From Arthrobacter sp. C2 (GTDB lineage: Bacteria; Actinomycetota; Actinomycetes; Actinomycetales; Micrococcaceae): a stretch of 64,000 bases of DNA. The first letter of the stretch is position 1; every line of letters starts with the position of its first letter. Below are positions 34,510-42,805 of the stretch, piece after piece. The notes beneath the pieces were generated by a model. It saw nothing but the letters and a program-made list of their open reading frames with translations. It did no database searches and was not told the origin of the DNA. The stretch lies in the NCBI GenBank assembly GCA_024207135.1, contig CP042428.1:3224001-3288000 (forward strand), given 5' to 3'. Position numbers and translations under genes: made by a program.

Positions 34510-35432
34510 GCGAGAAAACACCCGCCTCCGCGGGCAAGATAGCATTCCTGGGACTCGGGCACATGGGCGAACCCATGGCGGTGAACCTCATCAAGGCCGG
34601 ATTCGACGTCGCTGGCTTCGACGTGGTTCCCGCGGCCGTGGACGCCGCCACCGCCGCCGGGGTGCCCTGCGCCGCCAGCGCCGCCGAGGCCGCCACCGGT
34701 GCGGCCATCGTGTTGACGATGTTCCCCTCCGGCGACATCCTGCTCGACGCCTACCGCGGCGTCGGGGAACCCGGCCTGCTCGAGGTCGCCGGGCCCGACA
34801 CCCTGTTCCTGGACTGCTCCACCATCGACGTGGCCCAGGCCCGCGAGGCCGCGGAGCTCGCGCTGTCCGCCGGGCACCGCTCCGCCGACGCCCCGGTCTC
34901 CGGCGGAGTGGTCGGAGCCGAGGCCGGGACGCTGACCTTCATGATCGGTGCCGAGGCCCCCGACCTGGAACAGATCACCCCGCTGCTGCAGGTTATGGGC
35001 AAGAAACTGGTGCATTGCGGCGGGCACGGGGCCGGCCAGGCCGCGAAGATCTGCAACAACATGCTGCTGGGCATCTCCATGATCGGCGCGGCCGAGGCCT
35101 TCGTCCTTGGCGAGAAGCTCGGGCTGACCCACCAGGCGCTCTTCGACGTGATCTCCACGGCCTCGGGCCAATGCTGGTCGGTCACCACCAACTGCCCGGT
35201 CCCCGGCCCGGTGCCGGCCTCCCCGGCGAACCGCGACTACGTTCCCGGGTTTGCCGGGGCGTTGATGGCCAAGGACCTGGGCCTGGCGCTGAACGCGCTC
35301 GAGCATGCGGGGGTCGCCGCGCAACTGGGCCCGCTCGCCGCGCAGATCTACCGCAGGTTCGCCGACGAGGGCGGGGCCGGACGCGACTTCTCCGGCATCA
35401 TCACCGACATCAGGGACGGCTCGCAAGGCTAG
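34506..35432 (+). CDS. mmsB: 3-hydroxyisobutyrate dehydrogenase
   Basis: A 308-residue beta-hydroxyacid dehydrogenase. The N-terminal Rossmann motif is AFLGLGHMGEPMAVNLIKAG, the substrate signature DAPVSGGVVGAEAGTLTFMI and the catalytic Lys is in GAGQAAKICNNMLLG. It oxidises 3-hydroxyisobutyrate to methylmalonate semialdehyde with NAD+, handing the product to MmsA. ATG 34506 lies in the ATGA overlap with the hydrolase gene. Confidence 0.92.
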   Translation: MSEKTPASAGKIAFLGLGHMGEPMAVNLIKAGFDVAGFDVVPAAVDAATAAGVPCAASAAEAATGAAIVLTMFPSGDILLDAYRGVGEPGLLEVAGPDTLFLDCSTIDVAQAREAAELALSAGHRSADAPVSGGVVGAEAGTLTFMIGAEAPDLEQITPLLQVMGKKLVHCGGHGAGQAAKICNNMLLGISMIGAAEAFVLGEKLGLTHQALFDVISTASGQCWSVTTNCPVPGPVPASPANRDYVPGFAGALMAKDLGLALNALEHAGVAAQLGPLAAQIYRRFADEGGAGRDFSGIITDIRDGSQG

Positions 35433-35490
35433 CCGGGCACGTTCGCCGGCGGGGCCCCACGGCCCGCAGCCGACACGGAAGGGAGCTGCG

Positions 35491-36306
35491 ATGACCATCT
35501 TCACCTGTTCGACCTGCGCCATCGAACACCCGGACACCGCCCTGCCGCCGGAGCGCTGTGCGATCTGCGAGGACGAACGCCAGTGGGTCCCAGCCACCGG
35601 CCAGGCCTGGACCACCCGCGACGAGCTCGAAGCCGCCGGCCACCGGCTTGTGGTCAAGGAACTGGAACCCGGCCTCCACGCCGTCACCACGACGCCGCGC
35701 CTGGGGATCGGGCAGCGCGGGCTGTTGGTGAACACGCCCGGCGGGAACCTGCTCTTCGAACCGCCCGGCTTCATCGACGCGGCCGGAGCGGCGCGCATCG
35801 AGGAACTCGGCGGGGTGGCGGCCATCGCCTCGAGCCACCCGCACCTGACCGGTTCCTCGATCCAGTACAGCCACCGCTTCGGCCATGCCCCGGTCTACGT
35901 GGCGCGGGCCGACGAACCATGGATCCGGCGGCCCGATCCGGCCATCAAGCTCTGGGAGCGAAGCATCGAGCTGCTGCCCGGGCTGGTGATGCACCAATGC
36001 GGAGGCCACTTTGCCGGCAGTTCGGTAGTGCACTGGCCGGCCGGCCAGGCCGGCGCCGGGGTGCTGATCACCGGGGACACCATCGCCGTGGGCGGGGACA
36101 GGAAATCGGCAAACGCCATGCGCAGCTACGTCAACAACATCCCGCTGCCGGCGAGCACCATCGAGCGGATCCTGGACACCGTGATGCCGCTGGAATTCGA
36201 GCGGCTGTACAGCGCCTTCGGGGTTTTGGAGTCCGACGCCCGTACCACCGTCGAACGCACGCTGCGTCGCTACATCGCGTGGGTGCGCGGGGAAATGCCC
36301 GAATAG
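35491..36306 (+). CDS. MBL-fold protein with N-terminal Cys pairs and degenerate metal motif
   Basis: A 271-residue protein. Residues 1-30 carry FTCSTCAIEH and ERCAICED, a zinc-ribbon-like set of two CxxC pairs. The remainder looks like a metallo-beta-lactamase fold (RGLLVNTPGGNLLFEPPGFI, VLITGDTIAVGGDRKS), but where HxHxDH is expected there is ASSHPHLTGSSIQYSH, so the canonical dinuclear site is incomplete. It follows mmsB by 58 bases with AAGGGAG upstream and is probably co-transcribed. Enzymatic activity uncertain. Confidence 0.7.
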   Translation: MTIFTCSTCAIEHPDTALPPERCAICEDERQWVPATGQAWTTRDELEAAGHRLVVKELEPGLHAVTTTPRLGIGQRGLLVNTPGGNLLFEPPGFIDAAGAARIEELGGVAAIASSHPHLTGSSIQYSHRFGHAPVYVARADEPWIRRPDPAIKLWERSIELLPGLVMHQCGGHFAGSSVVHWPAGQAGAGVLITGDTIAVGGDRKSANAMRSYVNNIPLPASTIERILDTVMPLEFERLYSAFGVLESDARTTVERTLRRYIAWVRGEMPE

Positions 36307-36330
36307 GACGCCATCAACCAACCCGGGCCG

Positions 36331-36348
36331 ATCAACCATATGGTCGAT
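36331..36348. promoter_or_regulatory. Palindromic operator candidate (motif copy 2)
   Basis: ATCAACC-AT-AT-GGTCGAT forms a nearly perfect 18-bp palindrome 97 bases before the exporter permease. The same motif is found at 9465-9484. A third half-site (ATCAACC) occurs at 36313-36319. Confidence 0.55.
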
Positions 36349-36444
36349 GTGCACGGGCACGGGAAAACGGAGGATTGGAGATAAGAAGGGGGAGGTTGCC
36401 GCCGGCAAGATCCCCGCTCCATCCACTGAAAGCGAACCCCGCCC

Positions 36445-37560
36445 GTGTTTCTTGCCATCCGCGACATCCGCTTCGCCAAGGGCCGCTTCGCCCTCATGGG
36501 GTCGGTGGTTGCCCTCATCACGCTGTTGCTGGTCATGCTCTCCGGGCTCACCGCGGGACTGGGCAACCAATCCACCTCCGCGCTGAAAAACCTCGGCAGC
36601 GAATCCCGGCCCGTCGACACCATCGCCTTCGGTGCCGCCAGCGGCAACGACCCCAAGGCCTCCTTCACCGAAAGCCAGGTCACTGCCGACCAGGTGCGCG
36701 CCTGGGGCAACCGCCCCGGCGTCGCCTCGGCGCAGGCGCTCGGCATCACCCAGACCCGCCTGACCGGATCCGCGGCCGGCTCCGAGACCAGCACCGGCAC
36801 CACCAATGTCGCGGTCTTCGGCCTCCCGGACGGCAGCGAGTTGGCGCCGCTGCCCCTCGAGGCCGGGAAGGTCGTCATCGGCGACTCGGTCGCCAAGGAC
36901 CTCTCCCTGCGCATCGGCGACACCATCTCCATGGCCGGGGTGGACCTGGTGGTCGGCGGGATCGCCGCCGACAACTGGTACTCGCACACCTCGGTCCTCT
37001 ACACGGACCTGGATTCGTGGGCCAAGCTCGCGCACCTGGGCCAGGGCACGCAGGTCGGAACCGTCATCGCCGTCACCAACCAGGACGGCGCCACCGTGGA
37101 CACGGATGGCGCAAATGCCGCAGCGGCCACCGTCAGCACCACCCGCACCGGCTCCTACGCGGCGCTGGGCTCCTACAAGAGCGAGAACGGCTCGCTGCTG
37201 ATGATGCAGGGCTTCCTCTACGGCATCTCGGCCCTGGTGATCCTGGCCTTCCTCACGGTCTGGACCGTGCAGCGCACCCGCGACATCGCGGTGCTCAAGG
37301 CCCTGGGTGGGTCGGGCGGCTACGTGCTGAAGGACGCCATCACCCAGGCCATCATCGTGCTGCTGCTCGGCGCCGGGATCGGCGGAGGCATCGGAATCCT
37401 CGGCGGCACCTTCGCCGCCAAGGCCGCACCCTTCCTGCTGACCCCCGCTACCACGCTGCTGCCCATCGCCGGGGTCGTGCTGCTCGGCCTGGCCGGGGCC
37501 GCGCTCGCCGTCTCCCGCGTCACCAAGGTCGACGCGCTCATTGCCCTCGGCGGCAACTAG
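36445..37560 (+). CDS. ABC transporter permease, FtsX/MacB (DevC-like) type
   Basis: A 371-residue permease with one N-terminal membrane segment (LMGSVVALITLLLVMLSGLT), a periplasmic-type domain of about 210 residues, and three C-terminal segments (YGISALVILAFLTVWTVQRT onward). The FtsX-motif ALGGSGGYVLKDAITQA lies just after the second. Paired with the ATPase 63 bases downstream it forms a MacB/DevBCA-type exporter or mechanotransmission complex. The start is GTG 36445. Substrate unknown. Confidence 0.85.
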   Translation: MFLAIRDIRFAKGRFALMGSVVALITLLLVMLSGLTAGLGNQSTSALKNLGSESRPVDTIAFGAASGNDPKASFTESQVTADQVRAWGNRPGVASAQALGITQTRLTGSAAGSETSTGTTNVAVFGLPDGSELAPLPLEAGKVVIGDSVAKDLSLRIGDTISMAGVDLVVGGIAADNWYSHTSVLYTDLDSWAKLAHLGQGTQVGTVIAVTNQDGATVDTDGANAAAATVSTTRTGSYAALGSYKSENGSLLMMQGFLYGISALVILAFLTVWTVQRTRDIAVLKALGGSGGYVLKDAITQAIIVLLLGAGIGGGIGILGGTFAAKAAPFLLTPATTLLPIAGVVLLGLAGAALAVSRVTKVDALIALGGN

Positions 37561-37623
37561 CACCGCGCAGCCCCGGCACCGCCCACCAACGTTTCCCCTG
37601 AATCTCCCGCGCAAAGGAATCCC

Positions 37624-38352
37624 ATGACCACCCCAGAACCAACCCGGCCTGCCGCAACCACCACCATGCCCCTGCAACTGATCGACCTGACCCTTCAATA
37701 CCCGGATGGCCAGGGCACCATCAAGGCGCTGGACTCGGTGAACCTGGGTGTGGGAGGCGGACAGATGCTCTCGCTGATCGGCCCCTCGGGCTCCGGCAAG
37801 TCCTCGCTGCTGGCCGTCGCCGCAACCCTGATCCGTCCCACCAGCGGGCTGGTCATTATCGACGGCACCACCGCCAGCGACCTTAACGACACTGAAATGA
37901 CCACGCTGCGCCGCGAGAAGGTGGGCATCATCTTCCAGCAGCCCAACCTGCTGGCCTCGCTGACCGCCCTCGAGCAGCTGATGATCTCCGACCACCTGCG
38001 CGGCAAGCCCCTGAAGCCCGCCAAGGCCCGTGCCCTGGAACTGCTTGAAGTCGTGGGGCTGGAAGACAGCGCCACGAAGCGCCCGCACCAGCTCTCCGGC
38101 GGACAGCGCCAGCGCGTGAACATTGCCCGTGCCCTGATGGGCTCCCCGAAGGTGCTGCTGGTCGACGAGCCCACCGCGGCGCTGGACCATGCACGCAGCG
38201 AATCGATCGTGCGGCTGCTGGCCGAGGTGACCCGCGAATTCTCGGTTGCGACGGTCATGGTCACGCACGACACCGAATTCATCTCGCTCACCGATTCGGT
38301 GGCCACCATGCGCGACGGCGTGCTGGGCGCCTCCGAGCTCGTCGGTGTCTAG
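37624..38352 (+). CDS. ABC transporter ATP-binding protein, LolD/MacB type
   Basis: A 242-residue ATPase. Walker A is IGPSGSGKSSLL, the Q-loop FQQPNLLASLTALEQLM, the signature QLSGGQRQRVNIARALM, Walker B LLVDEPTAALDH, and the switch His in MVTHDTEF. LolD/FtsE/MacB-type ATPases lack a substrate-binding protein and pair with FtsX-like permeases. AAGGA lies six bases before the ATG. Confidence 0.92.
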   Translation: MTTPEPTRPAATTTMPLQLIDLTLQYPDGQGTIKALDSVNLGVGGGQMLSLIGPSGSGKSSLLAVAATLIRPTSGLVIIDGTTASDLNDTEMTTLRREKVGIIFQQPNLLASLTALEQLMISDHLRGKPLKPAKARALELLEVVGLEDSATKRPHQLSGGQRQRVNIARALMGSPKVLLVDEPTAALDHARSESIVRLLAEVTREFSVATVMVTHDTEFISLTDSVATMRDGVLGASELVGV

Positions 38353-38418
38353 GCGCGGGAGAGCCTTCGACCCCCCGTCAATGCGGGGACGCGAACGAGG
38401 AGCAAGGGGCAATCCTGC

Positions 38419-38988
38419 TTACTCGGGGCCGGGAGCCTCCGACGCAAAGTCCCCGGCATCCCGGCGGAACTTGGAGAAGATCCTGATCAAGGTGGAGATG
38501 TCCCGGTCCGAAAAACCCGAGTCGGCGAAGACCGTGGCGTTCAGTTCCCTCGTGGCGGCAGCGGCCAGCTCGCGGCCCTGAGGGGACAGAGCGATGAGCG
38601 TGGTGCGCTTGTCGGTGGGGTGCTTGGTGCGGGCCACCAGCCCGGCGCGCTCCAGACGGTCCACGGCGTTGGTCACGGAAGTGGCATGGACCTGGAGCAG
38701 CGCGCTGGCCCTGTTCATGGCCAGCGCGCCGTCGCGGGTGAAGCTGAGCAGGGCGAGCATCTCGTAGCGGGCGAAGGTGAGTCCGAAGGGCTTGAGCACC
38801 GTTTCGGCGCGCTGCAAAAGGATCTGTTGCGTCCGCATCAGGGCGGTGATCGCCGCCATGGGCTCGGCGACGTCCTGCCACCCGTGGCGTTCCCAATTGC
38901 GTTGCGCTTCCAAGATCGGGTCGCGCGATAGTGGCTGGCTCAATTTTCCCTCCGGATAGAACTCGTGCCCCAGCATATCCAAGCCCAC
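38419..38988 (-). CDS. MarR family transcriptional regulator
   Basis: A 189-residue MarR-like protein. The winged HTH spans about residues 60-140: MAAITALMRTQQILLQRAET, MNRASALLQVHATSVTNAVD and ERAGLVARTKHPTDKRTTLI (wing). It lies seven bases downstream of the acyl-CoA synthetase on the same strand and is probably the operon's own repressor. The shared AGTAGGA element at 40736-40753 lies in that operon's promoter and is the best candidate site. GTG 38988 or ATG 38976 could be the start. Confidence 0.87.
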   Translation of the reverse strand: MGLDMLGHEFYPEGKLSQPLSRDPILEAQRNWERHGWQDVAEPMAAITALMRTQQILLQRAETVLKPFGLTFARYEMLALLSFTRDGALAMNRASALLQVHATSVTNAVDRLERAGLVARTKHPTDKRTTLIALSPQGRELAAAATRELNATVFADSGFSDRDISTLIRIFSKFRRDAGDFASEAPGPE

Positions 38989-38995
38989 GTGGGGA

Positions 38996-40711
38996 TCAGG
39001 ATTTCAGGGACGGGAAATCGTCGTCGCGGTACTCGAGGCCCTGGGTCTCAAGGCCGCCGGAGTCTTCGTGGCGTGCCACTTCGTTGCGCCGCAGCTCCAC
39101 CCGGCGGATCTTCCCGGAGATGGTCTTGGGAAGATCGGCGAACTCCAGGCGGCGGATCCGCTTGTAGGGTGCCAGGTTTTCCCGGCAATGGCGCAGGATG
39201 CTTTCCGCCAGTTCCGCCGAGGGCGCGTACCCCTCGGCGGCGACAACGAACGCCTTGGGGACGGAGAGCCGCAGCGCATCGGGGGACGGGACCACCGCTG
39301 CCTCGGCCACCGCGGGGTGCTGGATCAGCACCGACTCGAGCTCGAAGGGGCTGAGCCTGTAGTCGCTGGACTTGAATACGTCATCCCCGCGCCCCACATA
39401 GGTGATGACGCCCTGTTCATCCATCTCGGCCATGTCCCCGGTGTGGTAAACGCCGTCGCGGAAGGCCTCCGCGGTCTTTTCCGCGTCCCCGTAGTACGAC
39501 TTCATCAGCCCCAGCGGGCGCGGATCCAGCCGCAGGCAGATTTCCCCCTCGCTGCCGGCTTCCCCCGTGGCGGGGTCGATGAGGACCACGTCGTAGCCGG
39601 GCATGGGGCGGCCCATGGCGCCGATCTTGATCGGCAGCCCCGGTGGGTTGGCGATCTGCACGGTGGTTTCGGTTTGCCCGAAACCGTCGCGGATCGTTTG
39701 CCCCCAGGCGCGGTTGACCTGGTCGATGACCTCGGCGTTCAGCGGCTCGCCGGCCGAGACGAGCTTGGCGGGAGGGTTCTTCAGTGCCGTGAGGTCGGCT
39801 TGGATGAGCAGGCGCCACACCGTGGGAGGCGCACAGAAGCTCGTGACGGATTCGGCGTCCATCTGGGCCATGAGCGCCTTGGCGTCGAAGCGGTCGTAGT
39901 TGTAGAGGAAGACGGTCGCCTCGGCGATCCAGGGGGCGAAGAAGTTGCTCCAGGCGTGCTTGGCCCAGCCAGGGGACGCGACATTCAGGTGCACGTCCCC
40001 TGGTTCCAGCCCGATCCAGAACATCGTGCTCAGGTGGCCGACCGGATAGGAGGTGTGGGTGTGCTCAACCAGCTTGGCCTTGGAGGTGGTGCCGGAGGTG
40101 AAATACAGCAGCAGGGTTTCGTCGGCCCGGGTGGGAACCTCGGGAACGAATTCCGTCGGGTGACCGGAGCTTTCGGTGTAGTCGAGGGCGCCGGACGGTG
40201 CGTTGCCATCGACGTGGATGACCGTGAAGGTGCCGGTGAGCTTGCCGAATTTTTGGGTGTCCCCGGTTCCGGCCAATGCCCAGCGTGCCTCGCCGCGATC
40301 GACCCGGTCCTGCAGGTCCGCGGGGGTCATTTGCGTGGTGGTGGGGATCATGACCATGCCGAGCTTGATGCCGGCGAGCATGATTTCCCAGAGTTCCACG
40401 CGGTTCCCCAGCATGACGATCATCTTTTCGCCGCGCTTCATACCGATCGAGCGCATCCAGTTGGCGACCTGGCCTGAGCGGGCCGAGAGCTCGGCCCAGG
40501 TGCGGCGGGTCGAGGAGCCGTCCTTCTCGACAATGACCAGGGCATTGGAGTCGACACGGGCGGGATCCCTGGCGACCGCATCGAACCAGTCGAGACCGAA
40601 GTTGAACTCGGTGAACTCCGGCCAGCGGAACTCCGCCAGGGCGCCGGCGTAGTCGGTGCGCAGCTCCAGGAGCCGATCGCGGGCCGCACGGAATTCTTCG
40701 GTTACGGTCAT
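38996..40711 (-). CDS. AMP-binding acyl-CoA synthetase (medium-chain/ACSM-like)
   Basis: A 571-residue adenylating enzyme. The P-loop-like motif is LLYFTSGTTSKAKLVEHTHT, followed by the acyl pocket region WAKHAWSNFFAPWIAEATVF, DGFGQTETT, YHTGDMAEMDEQGVITYVGR and the C-terminal catalytic Lys in PKTISGKIRRVELR. This pattern matches the ACSM/medium-chain acyl-CoA synthetase family. AAGGAC precedes ATG 40711. It is divergent from the acyl-CoA dehydrogenase and followed by MarR. Its preferred acid (branched, medium-chain or aromatic) is not determined. Confidence 0.88.
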   Translation of the reverse strand: MTVTEEFRAARDRLLELRTDYAGALAEFRWPEFTEFNFGLDWFDAVARDPARVDSNALVIVEKDGSSTRRTWAELSARSGQVANWMRSIGMKRGEKMIVMLGNRVELWEIMLAGIKLGMVMIPTTTQMTPADLQDRVDRGEARWALAGTGDTQKFGKLTGTFTVIHVDGNAPSGALDYTESSGHPTEFVPEVPTRADETLLLYFTSGTTSKAKLVEHTHTSYPVGHLSTMFWIGLEPGDVHLNVASPGWAKHAWSNFFAPWIAEATVFLYNYDRFDAKALMAQMDAESVTSFCAPPTVWRLLIQADLTALKNPPAKLVSAGEPLNAEVIDQVNRAWGQTIRDGFGQTETTVQIANPPGLPIKIGAMGRPMPGYDVVLIDPATGEAGSEGEICLRLDPRPLGLMKSYYGDAEKTAEAFRDGVYHTGDMAEMDEQGVITYVGRGDDVFKSSDYRLSPFELESVLIQHPAVAEAAVVPSPDALRLSVPKAFVVAAEGYAPSAELAESILRHCRENLAPYKRIRRLEFADLPKTISGKIRRVELRRNEVARHEDSGGLETQGLEYRDDDFPSLKS

Positions 40712-40735
40712 TGCCGTCCTTTCGTCGGGCCCCAA

Positions 40736-40753
40736 TTAGTAGGAAGCCCTAGT
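40736..40753. promoter_or_regulatory. AGTAGGA-type operator copy 2 (synthetase/dehydrogenase divergon)
   Basis: TTAGTAGGAAGCCCTAGT, 16 of 18 bases identical to the element upstream of mmsA (31816-31833). It lies 25 bases from the synthetase start and 100 bases from the dehydrogenase start. Confidence 0.6.
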
Positions 40754-40852
40754 GATTCGGATCACTTGCAAATATACTTTGATATCCAAGCGTTTGGAAG
40801 GGCTTGCAAACATCGAGCCAACCATTTCACCGGACCAGGAGTAACCCCTCTC

Positions 40853-42082
40853 ATGCCACTGAGCGAGACCTGCACATCACTCACCGAAACCGGCCACGAG
40901 CCGTACGCCAAGGAGCTGCCGTTTCCCGATGTGGACTTGATGCACATTTGGCAGCTGCTGGAACCGGGCGAACGAACCCGCTTGCGGGGCATCCGCGCCT
41001 TCCTGCAGGAACGGGTGCGTCCCGAATCCCTCGACTACTGGAACCGCGAGGAATTCCCGCACCACCTGCTGCGCGAGATGGCCGAATACGGCCTTGGGGG
41101 AATCGAACTTGAAGGCAGCAGCGAACTGTTCAAGGGACTTGTGTACGTCGAGGCCGCCCGCGCGGATGTTTCACTCTCGGCCCTGATCGGCATCCACAAC
41201 GAATTGATCGTCGGCATGATCGAGGCATTGGGGTCGCCGGAGCAAAAAACGACCTGGCTGCCCGCACTGGCCCGTTTCAGCGCGCTGGGCGCCTTCGCCC
41301 TGACCGAGCCCGACCACGGTTCGGACATCGCCGGGGGACTGTCCACCACCGCCACCCGCGAGGGCGATGAATGGGTCATCAGCGGCGCCAAGCGCTGGAT
41401 CGGTGCGGCCTCCATGGCGGACTTTTCCCTGGTCTGGGCCAGGGACACCACGGACAACGAGATCAAGGCCTTCATCGTCGAATCGGACCGCCCCGGGTTC
41501 AGCACCACCAAGATCAGCAACAAGATCGGCCTGCGGATCATGCAGAACGCCGACATCACGCTGGACTCGGTGCGGGTGCCCGAAGGCAACAGGCTTCCGG
41601 GGGCCAAGAACTTCGCTGCGGCCAACGAACTGCTGAAGCATTCGCGGGCCTGGGTCGGCTGGCAGGCGGCCGGCGTGCAACTGGGGATTTTCGACATCGC
41701 GCGCGACTATGCGCTGGCGCGCACGCAGTTCGGATCGCCCATTGCCGGGTTCCAACTGGTGCAGCTGCCGCTGGCGGAAATCCTGGGCAACGCCATGGCC
41801 AGCCTTTCCCTCATGGCGGACGTGGCAAGGATCCAGGGAACCGGGCAACTCGAAATGGTCCAGGCCGCCATGGCGAAGTCGACCACCACCCGCCTGGCCC
41901 GCGAATCGGCAGCCAAGGGCCGCGCGCTGCTGGGAGGCAACGGCGTCACCAGCGACTACGAGATGGCCAAGCTCTTCGGGGACGTGGAGATCCTCTACAC
42001 CTACGAAGGAACCTACGAGATCAATTCATTGATCGTTGGCCGGGCCGTCACCGGACACTCGGCGTTCGTCAACCCACACTGA
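40853..42082 (+). CDS. Acyl-CoA dehydrogenase (glutaryl-CoA-type family)
   Basis: A 409-residue flavoprotein. The FAD/substrate signatures are AFALTEPDHGSDIAGGLSTT, WVISGAKRWIGAASMADFSL and ARTQFGSPIAGFQLVQLPLA, and the base Glu is in YTYEGTYEINSLIVGRAVTG. Family placement is nearest GCDH/isovaleryl-like dehydrogenases; with the nearby valine genes, isobutyryl- or related acyl-CoA oxidation is plausible. AGGAG lies 10 bases before ATG 40853. The coding end overlaps the converging peptidyl-tRNA hydrolase by 14 bases. Confidence 0.9.
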   Translation: MPLSETCTSLTETGHEPYAKELPFPDVDLMHIWQLLEPGERTRLRGIRAFLQERVRPESLDYWNREEFPHHLLREMAEYGLGGIELEGSSELFKGLVYVEAARADVSLSALIGIHNELIVGMIEALGSPEQKTTWLPALARFSALGAFALTEPDHGSDIAGGLSTTATREGDEWVISGAKRWIGAASMADFSLVWARDTTDNEIKAFIVESDRPGFSTTKISNKIGLRIMQNADITLDSVRVPEGNRLPGAKNFAAANELLKHSRAWVGWQAAGVQLGIFDIARDYALARTQFGSPIAGFQLVQLPLAEILGNAMASLSLMADVARIQGTGQLEMVQAAMAKSTTTRLARESAAKGRALLGGNGVTSDYEMAKLFGDVEILYTYEGTYEINSLIVGRAVTGHSAFVNPH

Positions 42083-42797
42083 CGAAGGCGGTAGCCGACC
42101 CCGGGGTGATCTCGGTCCGGCCGGCATCATGGATCACCGGACCGCCTGCCGCGCGGGCGTTCTTCCGGAATGCCTTGGCGTCCAGCCGCTGGATCGACAA
42201 CGGGCAGCCGGAGTCCCGCCAGGCGTCCAGCTCCTCCGGGTTTCCCTCCAGGACCCAGGCGAACAGGGCGTGGGCCGCCTGGGCGGCGGCCTTCCCGGTG
42301 CTCATCCCCAGCGAATCGTTCAGCGCAATGCGCACCGTCGTGGAATCCATCGGCTCGCCCGGCGGCAGCGTGGTTCCCGAGACCTGGAGCTTGGCCAGGC
42401 GCTTGGGCAGCGAGTCGGCCTGCATCGGGGCAAACCCCATGGCCCGAGCGGACCCGACCTCGGCCATGACATGGGCAGGGAACTCACCGGCAACCTTGGC
42501 AAACATCTTGGCGTCCGCCCGGCGGACGCTCTTGGCAAAGGCGCCCTGCGCCCAGGGTCGCCAATACGGGTGTCGGGGATTGGCCAGCAGCGCGCTGACC
42601 GAGGCCAATGCCGCCACGGCAATGCCCTCGTCCTCCGGACAGGGTTCCTCGCGGTCCACCAGCAAGATGATTGGCTGGACCAGCTCGCCGGTTGGCTCCG
42701 GAAATTCTTCTGTCGGAGTTTCGGCCTCGGCGGGGTCGGGGCTCGATGCCGGGTCGTTCGCCGTGTTTTCCACTGGCTCAATCCGTTGCGAAGTCAA
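42069..42797 (-). CDS. Peptidyl-tRNA hydrolase (Pth2-like)
   Basis: A protein of about 242 residues. The N-terminal 40 residues are acidic and proline-rich. The C-terminal part carries the Pth2-like motifs LNDSLGMSTGKAAAQAAHAL and IHDAGRTEITPGSATAFVSV. It recycles peptidyl-tRNA. TTG 42797 is preferred because AGGA lies six bases upstream; a GTG at 42821 would overlap nadE by 16 bases. Pth2 enzymes are rarer than Pth1 in bacteria but well known in actinobacteria. Confidence 0.75.
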   Translation of the reverse strand: MTSQRIEPVENTANDPASSPDPAEAETPTEEFPEPTGELVQPIILLVDREEPCPEDEGIAVAALASVSALLANPRHPYWRPWAQGAFAKSVRRADAKMFAKVAGEFPAHVMAEVGSARAMGFAPMQADSLPKRLAKLQVSGTTLPPGEPMDSTTVRIALNDSLGMSTGKAAAQAAHALFAWVLEGNPEELDAWRDSGCPLSIQRLDAKAFRKNARAAGGPVIHDAGRTEITPGSATAFVSVG

Positions 42798-42805
42798 GGG
42801 TCGTC

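Noticed and set aside
35410-38412. A 1000-codon open frame on the minus strand opposite mmsB end, the MBL gene and the ABC exporter
   Set aside because: It is antisense to well-supported genes, has low-complexity Gly/Gln/His/Arg/Asp composition and no domain; long antisense frames are expected from GC-rich third positions.
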